Assembly: GCA_036265815.1 (NCBI GenBank)
Contig: DATAOI010000092.1
Span: 1 to 64,000 of the forward strand
DNA: 64,000 nucleotides
Direction: 5' to 3'
Origin: Gemmatimonadales bacterium
GTDB lineage: Bacteria > Gemmatimonadota > Gemmatimonadetes > Gemmatimonadales > GWC2-71-9
This document shows, piece by piece, positions 1 to 8,007 of this stretch. The notes under the pieces were generated by a model. The model was not told the DNA's origin. It was given only the letters and a program-made list of their open reading frames with translations, and ran no database searches. The number at the start of each line of letters is the position of its first letter. Position 1 is the first letter of the stretch. The position numbers and the translations under genes are program-made.

Positions 1-82
1 TGGCCACCTCTTCGGCGAGGGCACGGTTGGCCGACCCGCTCAGGAGCAGCATCTGGCTGCGTGACAGCGAGAGGTCCGTCAT
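1..82 (-). CDS. prs: Ribose-phosphate pyrophosphokinase, N-terminal fragment (probable)
   Basis: Only the first 27 codons lie in the window; the gene runs off the left edge. The ATG at 82-80 opens a reading frame containing LLLSGSANRALAEEVA. This matches the usual opening of PRPP synthetases, where a K/L-L-F-S/A-G-N-A-N stretch is followed by an L-A-x-E/R-I/V-A helix. The family converts ribose 5-phosphate and ATP to PRPP for nucleotide, histidine and NAD synthesis. No catalytic motif is visible, so the call rests on the N-terminal pattern alone. The gene is divergent from the PKD lipoprotein at 460. Confidence 0.5.
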   Translation of the reverse strand, partial: MTDLSLSRSQMLLLSGSANRALAEEVA

Positions 83-459
83 AATTACAGCCCGCAAAAA
101 TAGTTAGGGGCCCGGGCGCGAGTCAACGGCGGGTCAGTGGCGTCGCGCCGGTCTCCGGGAGCGGGTTTCTCAAGGCCTTTCCGACCCCCCGTTGCGGGAT
201 GCCGATGCTGGCAGCGGGGTTTTTGCGATCCTTTATGGCATGTGCGCCACAACTGAGGTGGGCGCACCTCGGTGTCATTTTTTAGCACCCCGCAAGCTAG
301 GTGTTCACGCTGTCGAGATTTGAGAACAGGTCTGCTGTCTGGAAAATCGACACCCCAGGATGGCACAGGTCTGGCTCCTGCGCGGACAGCCGAACCGCGC
401 ACCACGGCTTGGTTCCTTTGCCACAATGCACCTTCACCCTGGGGCTCGAGACCAACACT
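83..459. other. Divergent intergenic region
   Basis: This 377-base gap separates the leftward prs-like gene from the rightward PKD lipoprotein gene, so it should hold at least two promoters. I could not assign convincing -35/-10 boxes. The only clear structure is a hairpin with a T-run at 253-283. The last 20 bases before the ATG at 460 (GGGGCTCGAGACCAACACT) closely resemble those before the paralogue at 1869 (GGGGCAGGGGACCAAACACCT), so the translation leader appears to be shared or duplicated. Confidence 0.5.
253..283 (+). terminator. Hairpin followed by T-run
   Basis: The arms CTGAGGTG (253-260) and CACCTCGG (265-272) pair around a GGCG loop with one G-T pair. A run of six T follows at 278-283 after a short spacer. 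It looks like an intrinsic terminator read on the plus strand, but no plus-strand gene is visible upstream, so it could instead be a leader attenuator. Confidence 0.35.
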
Positions 460-1683
460 ATGCGCTTCTCGCCTGTCCTGACCGTCGCCCTTGGGGCTGC
501 GCTGCTTGCGGCCTGCGGCGGAGACTCGAACAATCCGTCGGACAACACCGCACCGGCGGCGGCGTTCACCGTTGCCTGTAGCGACCTCGCCTGTACGTTC
601 ACCGACGGGAGCACCGACGCCGATGGTAGTATCGCGTCGCGGAGCTGGGACTTCGGCGATCAGACCGCCGCGGTCACCGAGACCAATCCGGACCACACCT
701 TCGGCTCCGCCAACACCTACACCGTCACCCTGACTGTCACCGACAACGAGGGCGCCACCAACGCGGCGACCAAGCAGGTGAAGGTGCCCAACCTTCCGCC
801 CACCGCCAGTTTCACCTCCGAGTGCAGCGATCTGGTCTGCACCTTCACTGACCACAGCTCGGATGGCGATGGGACCGTCGCGTCCTACGACTGGGACTTC
901 GGCGACGGCAGCAGCCACGTCACCACCCAGGCCGCCAGCCGGACGTTCGCGGCCGCCGGCACCTATACCGTAAGCCTGTCGGTGAGGGACGACGGTGGCG
1001 CGAGCGGCTCGACCACCAACGACGTGACCGTGACCGCGCCGGCGGCAGGCGGGCTCAAGGCCAGCTTCGATGTGTCCTGCACCTCGCTCGACTGCACCAT
1101 CACCAACACCACCACCGGGACGGGGAGCGTCGTGACCTGGGACTGGGACTTCGGCGACGGCAGCCCGCACAGTAACGTGCAGAATCCCCCGCCGGTGCAC
1201 TACGACATCACCACGCTGACCACGTTCACCATCACGCTGGTGGTCACCAGCGACGGTGCCACCAGTCAGGCGACGAAGCAGGTGACGCCGACCCCGGCGG
1301 CCAGCCTGACCTGCGGCGACGTGGCCTGTACGCTGGGCCTCGACCAGGCAGCCACGGTCGTGGTGACGCTCACGAGCCGGGACTGCGAGGCGCACGGCAA
1401 CACCTTCGTGATCACCGCACCGGTGGTCGATACCCTGTTCACCGACGGGTGCTTCGCCGACGTCAACAGTCCGTTCACCCTCAACGGCGGGGCAGCCTTC
1501 CCGGCCGGCACCCAGCTCGACGCCGAAGTGCTGACCGGCGTGGCCGGGGCGCAGAACCCGAAGCTGCGGGTCACCGGCACCTTCGCCGACGGCTGGACCC
1601 TGGAGTTCGACGATGGCTTCGTCGGCCCGGGAGAGCCGGACTTCAATGACCTGGTGATCACGGTCAAGGCCACACCGGAGTAG
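460..1683 (+). CDS. PKD-domain lipoprotein
   Basis: The 407-residue protein starts with a lipoprotein signal (L-A-A-C, acceptor Cys19), so it should be exported and lipid-anchored. Three PKD-type beta-sandwich domains follow at about residues 31-108, 112-195 and 202-278, each with the W-D-F-G-D core. Each opens with a Cys-x4-Cys pair (C40/C45, C122/C127, C207/C212) that probably forms a disulfide. A separate C-terminal domain (about 282-407) has its own Cys pair and ends with GPGEPDFND, and is shared with the next gene. PKD domains usually mediate extracellular binding; no catalytic motif is seen. An upstream in-frame start at 301 was rejected because the signal peptide begins at 460. It is followed by a strong terminator. 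Confidence 0.85.
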   Translation: MRFSPVLTVALGAALLAACGGDSNNPSDNTAPAAAFTVACSDLACTFTDGSTDADGSIASRSWDFGDQTAAVTETNPDHTFGSANTYTVTLTVTDNEGATNAATKQVKVPNLPPTASFTSECSDLVCTFTDHSSDGDGTVASYDWDFGDGSSHVTTQAASRTFAAAGTYTVSLSVRDDGGASGSTTNDVTVTAPAAGGLKASFDVSCTSLDCTITNTTTGTGSVVTWDWDFGDGSPHSNVQNPPPVHYDITTLTTFTITLVVTSDGATSQATKQVTPTPAASLTCGDVACTLGLDQAATVVVTLTSRDCEAHGNTFVITAPVVDTLFTDGCFADVNSPFTLNGGAAFPAGTQLDAEVLTGVAGAQNPKLRVTGTFADGWTLEFDDGFVGPGEPDFNDLVITVKATPE

Positions 1684-1704
1684 ACCTCACCAGGAGCAGC
1701 GAGA

Positions 1705-1744
1705 CACTGCCGCCGGGCGATGTTGCCCGGCGGCAGTGCTTTTG
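1705..1744 (+). terminator. Intrinsic terminator
   Basis: A perfect 14-bp stem (1705-1718 with 1725-1738) with a six-base loop is followed by CTTTT. It lies 21 bases after the stop of the first PKD lipoprotein gene and separates it from its paralogue. Confidence 0.85.
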
Positions 1745-1868
1745 GCTCCCACGCCTGTCCTGGCCGGCGCGATTGGCGTCACAGACCCGACTGTGGCAGG
1801 ATTGTACTGTTCGGCGTTCTTCAGTGACCACAGTACGCTACTCAAACGGGGCAGGGGACCAAACACCT

Positions 1869-2900
1869 ATGCGACCTCTCCATCTGTGCGCCCTGCTGGT
1901 GGGCGCGGCGGCAGCCGGGACCGCCTGCGGCGGCGACGGCGGCGGGCCGTCCAACACGGCCCCGACGGCCGCGTTCAGCCATGCATGCACCGGCCTGGCC
2001 TGCACCTTCACCGACGCCAGCAGCGATCCCGAGAACGATCCTCTGACCTACCTGTGGACCTTCGGCGAACCCACCTCGGGGACCAACGACACCGCCACCG
2101 TCACGAGCCCGAGCCACACCTATGCGGCCGCCGGCTCCTATCATGTGAAGCTCACCGTCACGGATTCGGCCGGGGCCGCCAGTGCGGTGGCCGACAGCGT
2201 GGTGACGGTGTCGACGACCACGCCGCCGCCGCCGGGCGGCCCGATCGCTGGCTTCACGGTGGCCTGCGACGGGCCGGTCTGCACCTTTACCGACACCAGC
2301 ACCGCGGCTACCGGTCGGACGATCGCGTCCTGGGATTGGGACTTCGGCGACGATTCCGCCCATGCCACCACTCAGAACCCGACGCACACGTATGATGTCG
2401 CCGACACCATCAGCACATTCACGGTGACCCTGACGGTCACCGATGACCAGGCAGCTACGGACTCGGCTAGCGATGACATCACCGTCACACCTCCGGCCGG
2501 TTTGCAGTGCAGCGGCGTGACTTGCACGCTAGATGTTACCAATAAGGCCACGCTGACGGTCACGGTGGACAGCGCACGCTGCGAGTTTGCGGGAAACCGC
2601 TTCGCCATCACCGAACCAATCCAGGAGACGGTTTTCACCAACGGGTGCGTGGTATCGGATGGCACCGTGTTCCACATCAACAACGACCTGCCGTTCGACG
2701 CAGGTACCCAGATTCAGGCCGAATTCACCCAAGGTGCTGGTAAACCGACTGATCCCCCTCGGGGGACGCCCGCCATCCAGCTCACTGGGACTTTCCCCCA
2801 CTGGGTCATCAAGATCGACGATGGAGGTGATCCGACGGGGCCGGGTGAGCCAGATTTTAATGACATCATCTTGTCGGTCGACGCCACAGCGGTACCGTAA
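1869..2900 (+). CDS. PKD-domain lipoprotein, paralogue of the preceding gene
   Basis: The 343-residue protein has an N-terminal export signal ending at Cys20. The lipobox is weak (G-T-A-C, no Leu at -3), but the C-G-G-D sequence after it matches its neighbour. Two PKD domains lie at about residues 31-113 and 124-210, each with a C-x-G/D-x-x-C-T-F-T-D opening. The C-terminal domain from about 216 is homologous to that of the gene at 460, including the I-T-E/A-P, T-N/D-G-C and GPGEPDFND motifs. Tandem duplication with loss or gain of one PKD module is the simplest reading. Function is unknown; an extracellular binding or adhesion role is inferred from PKD domains. The start was chosen at the ATG preceding the signal peptide. 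Confidence 0.83.
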   Translation: MRPLHLCALLVGAAAAGTACGGDGGGPSNTAPTAAFSHACTGLACTFTDASSDPENDPLTYLWTFGEPTSGTNDTATVTSPSHTYAAAGSYHVKLTVTDSAGAASAVADSVVTVSTTTPPPPGGPIAGFTVACDGPVCTFTDTSTAATGRTIASWDWDFGDDSAHATTQNPTHTYDVADTISTFTVTLTVTDDQAATDSASDDITVTPPAGLQCSGVTCTLDVTNKATLTVTVDSARCEFAGNRFAITEPIQETVFTNGCVVSDGTVFHINNDLPFDAGTQIQAEFTQGAGKPTDPPRGTPAIQLTGTFPHWVIKIDDGGDPTGPGEPDFNDIILSVDATAVP

Positions 2901-2935
2901 ACCCTGGCGGAAGTTCGATCCGGGATGAAATGGAG

Positions 2936-2967
2936 CAGCCCGCCGGCGGCATGCCGCCGGCGGGCTG
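2936..2967. terminator. Perfect palindrome between convergent genes
   Basis: This 32-base perfect palindrome (16-bp arms, GC-rich) lies between the stop of the plus-strand PKD lipoprotein gene and the stop of the minus-strand glycosyltransferase gene. Its position fits a bidirectional terminator, although the T-tract is poor on both sides. Confidence 0.65.
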
Positions 2968-2986
2968 TCGCCGTTTCTCCTGCGCC

Positions 2987-4120
2987 TCAGGCCACCAGCC
3001 GCCGGTACACCTCGACCGTAGCCATCGCAGCATCGTTCCACTGGAACTGCCGGGCCCGCTCGTGTCCGGCCGAGCGGAGCCGGTCCGCCTCCGCGGAGAT
3101 GGTCACCCGCTCCAGCCCGTACTCGATGCTCGCCACGTCGAATGGATCGACCAGCAGCGCGGCGCCGCCGGCGATCTCCGGCGCGGCGCCGGTGGAGGAA
3201 GTTACGACCGGTGCGCCGCAGGCCATCGCCTCGATGATGGGCAGCCCAAACCCCTCGTAGATCCCAGGATACATGAACGCGGCGGCGCCGGCGTACAGCC
3301 GCGCGAGCTCGGCCTTCTCCACATACCCGAGCAGGGAGACACCCTCGGGCAGCCCCGCTCCGTTGTGGCCGAAATCACTGTCGAGGGAGGTACCCGTGAT
3401 GAGCAGCCGGTGCGCCGCTCGATGGCCGCCGCGGCTCCGCCAGCGGGTAAACGCCTCGATCAGCCGGCGGGTATTCTTGCGGGGCGACACCCCGCCCACT
3501 GCGAGGAGATAGGGCGGATCATCGGCGGTGAAACCCGCGGGGCTGGCGTGAAATGCAGGGTCGAGCCCGTGATAGATCACCTCGATCTTGGACGCGGGCA
3601 CGCCGGCGCGGCGCATCAGGTCGTCGGCCGTGTAGCGGGACACGGCTATGAAGCGGTCGGCCCGGCGGACCGACCAGGGGAACAGGGCGGAGTACATCCA
3701 GCGCACCCGGTTGGCGTACAGTTCGGGATGCGCTTGCCAGCCGAGGTCGTGCACCGTCGCCACGCAGCGGTCGCGAGAGCGAACCGCATAGGGCAGGAAG
3801 CCATCCATGCCGTGGATCAGGATGCCGCCACGGCGAGGGATGGTGCGGAGGCACGCCCACTGGTCGAACCAGAGCTTCCAGAGCGTCGCGCGCACCGATC
3901 CGGCGCGCATCTCGGGTCGCCGGGTTGGGATGACCTCCTGCACGCCGGGGAGCTCGAGGTGCAGCGGTGCCCAGGTGAGTGCCGTGATCCGTACCTGGCC
4001 GGTGCTCGCCAGCGCGCCGAGCAGCTCCTCCATGTAGATCTCGATCCCGGTGCGGACGCCAGCCAGGTGCCGGACGTTGACCACCAGCTCCACTGGATCC
4101 GCCGGCCCGGCCGGGGTCAC
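2987..4120 (-). CDS. GT4-family glycosyltransferase
   Basis: The product of about 377 residues has a GT-B fold. The N-terminal half carries G-V-R-T-G-I-E-I-Y and VHDLGW motifs. The C-terminal nucleotide-sugar half carries LLAVGGVSPRKNTRRLIEAF, then Y-P-G-I-Y-E-G-F-G-L-P-I-I-E-A-M-A-C-G-A-P-V-V, the E-x7-E signature of GT4 enzymes. The acceptor is unknown. The GTG at 4120-4118 overlaps the TGA of the upstream glycosyltransferase gene (GTGA), which points to translational coupling; a second GTG at 4093 is possible. The longer frame reaching 5065 is an artefact running antiphase through the neighbour. The pair probably builds part of one surface glycan. Confidence 0.85.
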   Translation of the reverse strand: MTPAGPADPVELVVNVRHLAGVRTGIEIYMEELLGALASTGQVRITALTWAPLHLELPGVQEVIPTRRPEMRAGSVRATLWKLWFDQWACLRTIPRRGGILIHGMDGFLPYAVRSRDRCVATVHDLGWQAHPELYANRVRWMYSALFPWSVRRADRFIAVSRYTADDLMRRAGVPASKIEVIYHGLDPAFHASPAGFTADDPPYLLAVGGVSPRKNTRRLIEAFTRWRSRGGHRAAHRLLITGTSLDSDFGHNGAGLPEGVSLLGYVEKAELARLYAGAAAFMYPGIYEGFGLPIIEAMACGAPVVTSSTGAAPEIAGGAALLVDPFDVASIEYGLERVTISAEADRLRSAGHERARQFQWNDAAMATVEVYRRLVA

Positions 4121-5268
4121 CGGGAAGGGCCGGGTGCGGCGGCTGGGATCCGCCGCGACGCGGGGACGACCTGTTCCAGCACCCGGAGCGTCTCGCTTGC
4201 CGTCCGGCTCCAGCGGAAATCGCGGCTCCGCTCCCGGCCCGCCGCGATGAGCTTCACCCGCAGGCTCCCATCGTCCAGCACCCGCCGGATACCCGCAGCG
4301 ATGCTGTCGACCGACTCGGGATCGACCAGCACGGCCGCGCCCTCGGCCAGCTCCTTGGTGCCGTAGCGATCCGCCGTCACGACGGGGCACCCGGCCGCCA
4401 TGGCCTCGAGTACCGGCAGGCCGCAGGACTCGAAGAGCGACGGCAGCAGCAGCGCGTCCGCCAGGGCATAGAGCCCGGCAAGCTCCTCCTGCTCCACCCA
4501 TCCCGGCCGGTGGACCCACTGAGCGATGCCGAGAGCTTCCGGCTCCCGGATCTCGCGCTCGGAGAGGAAGCGGTTCTCTCCCCCGGCCACGACCAACGGC
4601 AGCCCGCGCTCCGGCCCGACCTGCGCGTAGGCCTGGACCAGCCGCGCGAAGTTCTTGGGAGGGTAGATTGCGCCGGCGTACAGCAGGAAGCGGTCGGGCA
4701 GAGAATACTTGGCGCGGATCTCCCGCAATCGCGCGGGGTCGAGTGGCCGCCGGAACAGGTCGTCCACGCCGGAGTACACGGTGATCACCCGGTCCTCGGG
4801 GACGTGGAGAAACTCCATGACGTGCCGCCGGGTGATCTCCGACACCGCGATGATGGCGTCGGCCCGGGCAGCATAGCGGGGAACCAGGAACCGATGGCTC
4901 AGACGATCGAGAAAGCGTGACGCCCAGGGCATGACGTACCAGTCGAGCCCGTGGCAGACCCAGACCGATGGACAGCCGGCCCGGAGCGGAATCGAGTATT
5001 TGGGATTGAACAGGACGTCGACACCATGCCGCCGTACCGCCGCCGGAACGGCCAGCTGGTCCCACGCGAGGAAGGAGCCCGCGGAGAGGGCGACTTCCTC
5101 CACCCCGGGCTCTCCGGTGTAGGCACCGATCAGCGCCGGGTCTCGGTACAGGAGGACGAATTCGTGCCCGCTACGGAGCTCGAACAACGCCTGCAGCAGC
5201 CTCCGGGTGTACACCCGGACGCCGCCGTTGTGCTGGTCGTAGTGGCGCAGCATGACACCAACGCGCAC
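4117..5268 (-). CDS. GT4-family glycosyltransferase
   Basis: This 383-residue GT-B glycosyltransferase shows an N-terminal N-G-G-V-R-V-Y-T-R-R-L acceptor-side motif. Its C-terminal nucleotide-binding half shows LLYAGAIYPPKNFARLVQAY and S-L-F-E-S-C-G-L-P-V-L-E-A-M-A-A-G-C-P-V-V. The start is a GTG at 5268, supported by GGAAGGAA a few bases upstream; no ATG is in a suitable place. It overlaps the next glycosyltransferase gene by four bases, so both are made from one message. The two proteins have the same overall design, suggesting duplicated sugar-transfer steps. Sugar specificity cannot be read from the sequence. Confidence 0.87.
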   Translation of the reverse strand: MRVGVMLRHYDQHNGGVRVYTRRLLQALFELRSGHEFVLLYRDPALIGAYTGEPGVEEVALSAGSFLAWDQLAVPAAVRRHGVDVLFNPKYSIPLRAGCPSVWVCHGLDWYVMPWASRFLDRLSHRFLVPRYAARADAIIAVSEITRRHVMEFLHVPEDRVITVYSGVDDLFRRPLDPARLREIRAKYSLPDRFLLYAGAIYPPKNFARLVQAYAQVGPERGLPLVVAGGENRFLSEREIREPEALGIAQWVHRPGWVEQEELAGLYALADALLLPSLFESCGLPVLEAMAAGCPVVTADRYGTKELAEGAAVLVDPESVDSIAAGIRRVLDDGSLRVKLIAAGRERSRDFRWSRTASETLRVLEQVVPASRRIPAAAPGPSR

Positions 5269-5373
5269 GATTCGATTCCTTCCGGAGGCGTTCCAGGATA
5301 ACCTAAACAGACGCGGGCGGGACGGGCCAGCGGCCGGCCACCCAGCCCCGAAGTGTTGCGCTCCTGCCGTTCT

Positions 5374-5399
5374 GCCCGTGGCGCTTCTGCGTCACGGGC
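5374..5399. repeat. Short inverted repeat in divergent promoter region
   Basis: GCCCGTG (5374-5380) and CACGGGC (5393-5399) form a 7-bp stem with a 12-base loop. It lies between the leftward glycosyltransferase pair and the rightward copper oxidase gene. It could be an operator or a leader hairpin; nothing else in this 250-base gap stands out. Confidence 0.35.
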
Positions 5400-5518
5400 C
5401 CCAGCAGGATAGGTAATTGGCTGATTTCGAGTAACTTACGATCCCTCGTCGGGCGTTCATGGTGGCGTGAAAGGTGCGACCACCGGCGCTCTTGACCGCT
5501 TACGTCCTGGAAGCCCGA

Positions 5519-7672
5519 ATGATTGCTACGCGCAGCCTCCGAACTTGGATTTTGGGTGCGGCCTTGGGAGCGGCCTCGCTCCGATGCGGCGGAGATACGG
5601 GTCCGCAGGACGTCCAGCCGGCCTCACTCGCGATGGTGTCCGGCAACGGCCAGAACGGACCCGTGGGTGTCGCGCTGCCGGATTCGCTGGTCGTCATCGT
5701 CAAGGATTCCCAGGGACAACCGCTCAAAGGCGTCGCGGTGGACTGGAGCGCGAACGGCAGCGTGAGCAGCTCGAGCGTGACCAGCGGGGCGGATGGCCAT
5801 GCGGCGGTTCGGTGGACGCTGGGAAATACGGCGGGAGCGCAGTCGGCGTCGGCCACGGCGGGCGATCTGCCGGCGGTTGCCTTCACAGCGACGGCGGAGG
5901 CGCCGGTTCCGCTGGCCATCGTGGTCCAGCCGCCCGACTCGGCACTGGACAAGGAAGTGCTGGCGCCGGATCGGCAGCCGGTGCTGCTGGTGCGGGACGC
6001 ACAGGGTGCCCTCGCCAATGGCGTGACGGTCACTGCGGCGATCAAGTCTGGCGGGGGCACGCTCGAGGGCGTGACCAGCGCCGTCTCCGGCGCGGACGGA
6101 AAGGCCGCCTTTGCCGACCTCGGGATCAACGGTACCGGTTCCCACACGCTCGAGTTCACCGCCGGCTCGAACAGCGTGACCTCCTCCTCCATCGACGTCT
6201 CGGCGCTCCCCCCTGAGGCCACGAGCGGCTCCTGGGGGCCGCTGGTCCCCTGGGATATCGTGCCGCTGCACATGCATCTGCTGCCCAACGGGAAAATCCT
6301 GGGCTGGGGCAAGTACGACAACGGCGCCACCGGCACGATGGGCGGCAGGCCGAGGCTCTGGGATCCGGCCAGCGGGGACCCGCTCTCCACCGCGCAGATG
6401 GTCCAGGTCGATACGATGCTGTTCTGCTCCGGACACGCGTTCATGCCGGACGGCAAGCTCATGGTATCGGGTGGGCACAAGGACGACGACAAGGGAATCG
6501 ACGTCACCAACATCTTCGACCCGGGCAGCGGGAGCTTCACCTCCGGGCCGAAGATGGCCTTCGGCCGATGGTATCCCACCGTCACCGAGCTGCCCGACGG
6601 GCGCATGCTGACCATGGCCGGGCGGGATTCAGCGGGCAACGTGGTGACGATACCGGAAATCTGGGAAAGCGACCACTGGGTCAAGCTCCCCGGCGCCGTC
6701 GATACCGTGATTCCCTATTACCCTCGCAACTTCGTGGACCCGAAGAACGGGCTCATCTTCATGGCCGGGGAGCGCATCAAGTCGCGCTGGTTCGACGTGG
6801 ACGGCTCGACCGGAGGCCAACGCGGGCACTGGATCGACGGCCCGAGTCACCTCTATCAGAAGAACAGGGACTATGGGACGGCTGTGATGTACGATGCCGG
6901 CAAGATCCTCTACGCGGGTGGCGGCGGCGACCCCAACTGGCCGACGCCAGACCCGAGGGCGTCGGCGCCCACGGCCACCGCGGAGATCATCGATCTGATC
7001 ACGCCGTCGGGGAGTCCCCACTGGACCAACATCGCCCCGATGCACTTCGCCCGCCGGCACCTCAATTCCACCGTCCTGCCGGATGGGACGGTGCTCGTGA
7101 CGGGAGGCACCAGTGGAGGTGGCTTCGTGGATATCAATACCGGGGACGCCGTGAAGACGGCCGAGCTCTGGGACCCGAAGCACCCCACGCAGTGGACCCA
7201 GCTCGCGGCCAACAGAGTGATGCGAGTCTACCATTCCGTGTCGCTGCTCCTCCCGGACGGCACGGTGCTCCACGGCGCCAGCGGCAACGCGCTGGCCGCC
7301 CAGCCCGGCGGCGGAATCGTTCCGGTGCCGGACCAGAAGAACCACGAGATCTTCTCACCGCCCTACCTGTTCAAGGGCGCGCGGCCGACGATCACGAGCG
7401 CTCCGGCAACGGTGGGCATCGGGGACAATTTCACCGTCGAGACACCCAATGCCGCGCAGGTCACCGACGTGCGCTGGATCCGGATCGGCTCGGTGACCCA
7501 CGCCTTCGACGCGGGCCAGCGCGCCAACACGCTGGGCTTCACCGCGACATCGACGGGAGTGAGCGTGACCGCGCCAGCGGACCACAATCTCGCGCCCCCA
7601 GGCCACTACATGCTGTTCATCCTGAATCGGAACGGGGTGCCTTCGAAGGGAAAGATCATTCAGCTGCAATGA
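5519..7672 (+). CDS. Exported AA5-type copper radical oxidase (galactose/glyoxal oxidase-like) with two Ig-like domains
   Basis: The 717-residue protein begins with a hydrophobic export signal ending in A-S-L-R-C-G-G. The Cys looks like a lipid acceptor, but Arg at -1 is unusual. Two bacterial Ig-like (invasin-type) domains at about residues 30-115 and 125-225 are followed by a kelch-type beta-propeller. A C-terminal DUF1929 domain (about 615-717) closes the protein. All expected metal and cofactor residues of galactose/glyoxal oxidases are present: C303 (LFCSG) and Y352 (RWYPT) for the Tyr-Cys cofactor, Y571-H572 (VYHS) and H696 (PPGHYM) for copper. The family oxidises primary alcohols or aldehydes with O2, releasing H2O2. 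Substrate is unknown. The ATG at 5519 was preferred over a GTG at 5474 because it abuts the signal peptide. Confidence 0.87.
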   Translation: MIATRSLRTWILGAALGAASLRCGGDTGPQDVQPASLAMVSGNGQNGPVGVALPDSLVVIVKDSQGQPLKGVAVDWSANGSVSSSSVTSGADGHAAVRWTLGNTAGAQSASATAGDLPAVAFTATAEAPVPLAIVVQPPDSALDKEVLAPDRQPVLLVRDAQGALANGVTVTAAIKSGGGTLEGVTSAVSGADGKAAFADLGINGTGSHTLEFTAGSNSVTSSSIDVSALPPEATSGSWGPLVPWDIVPLHMHLLPNGKILGWGKYDNGATGTMGGRPRLWDPASGDPLSTAQMVQVDTMLFCSGHAFMPDGKLMVSGGHKDDDKGIDVTNIFDPGSGSFTSGPKMAFGRWYPTVTELPDGRMLTMAGRDSAGNVVTIPEIWESDHWVKLPGAVDTVIPYYPRNFVDPKNGLIFMAGERIKSRWFDVDGSTGGQRGHWIDGPSHLYQKNRDYGTAVMYDAGKILYAGGGGDPNWPTPDPRASAPTATAEIIDLITPSGSPHWTNIAPMHFARRHLNSTVLPDGTVLVTGGTSGGGFVDINTGDAVKTAELWDPKHPTQWTQLAANRVMRVYHSVSLLLPDGTVLHGASGNALAAQPGGGIVPVPDQKNHEIFSPPYLFKGARPTITSAPATVGIGDNFTVETPNAAQVTDVRWIRIGSVTHAFDAGQRANTLGFTATSTGVSVTAPADHNLAPPGHYMLFILNRNGVPSKGKIIQLQ

Positions 7673-7698
7673 GGCGCTGCGGGTCGGGCGAAGGAAAA

Positions 7699-7769
7699 TT
7701 GGCCCTGGTGGATTCGAACCACCATTAACGGATCCAAAGTCCGCTGTCCTGCCGTTGGACGAAGGGCCA
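7699..7769 (-). tRNA. tRNA-Gln (anticodon TTG)
   Basis: On the minus strand the sequence folds as a cloverleaf. The acceptor arms are TGGCCCT and AGGGCCA, the anticodon loop CTTTGGA carries TTG, and the T-arm GGTGGTTCGAATCCACC is intact. The discriminator is A and CCA is not encoded. It reads CAA (and, by wobble, CAG) codons. It lies between the two copper-oxidase genes and points against them. Confidence 0.95.
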
Positions 7770-7798
7770 GTGCGGGGGAACGTACACCTGAACGCTGA

Positions 7799-7951
7799 CA
7801 CGGTAAACTGCGCCACGGGGTTGCCCCGCTGAAATCCGTGCCATCCCGGTCACGCCCGAGGGAATCGATCCTCCTAGCGGGTGACTACACGGTGTTCTTT
7901 CTCGCCGGAAACGGGGTACCTTCCATGGCCCGCATCGTGCATATCGCCTGA
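7799..7951 (+). pseudogene. C-terminal remnant of a third copper radical oxidase (DUF1929 end)
   Basis: From about 7868 to the TGA at 7949-7951 the plus strand reads S-I-L-L-A-G-D-Y-T-V-F-F, then LAGNGVPSMARIVHIA and stop. This aligns with the C-termini of both intact neighbours: S-I-A-P-P-G-H-Y-M-L-F-I then V-P-S-V-A-R-I-V-K-L-Q in one, and L-A-P-P-G-H-Y-M-L-F-I then GVPSKGKIIQLQ in the other. The frame is closed at 7796-7798 and upstream similarity fades into the tRNA. The copper-ligand His is replaced by Asp (GDY instead of GHY). It is not a functional gene. Confidence 0.7.
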
Positions 7952-8007
7952 GCGGGCCATTCTGATCTCCACCATAACTCGATTTTTCTCGCTCGTCGGA
8001 GAGCACC

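Noticed and set aside
2987-5065. A 692-codon minus-strand frame joining the first glycosyltransferase to upstream sequence
   Set aside because: The N-terminal 300 residues lie out of phase inside the second glycosyltransferase gene and are Arg/Gly-rich without motifs. The real start is at the GTGA overlap near 4120.
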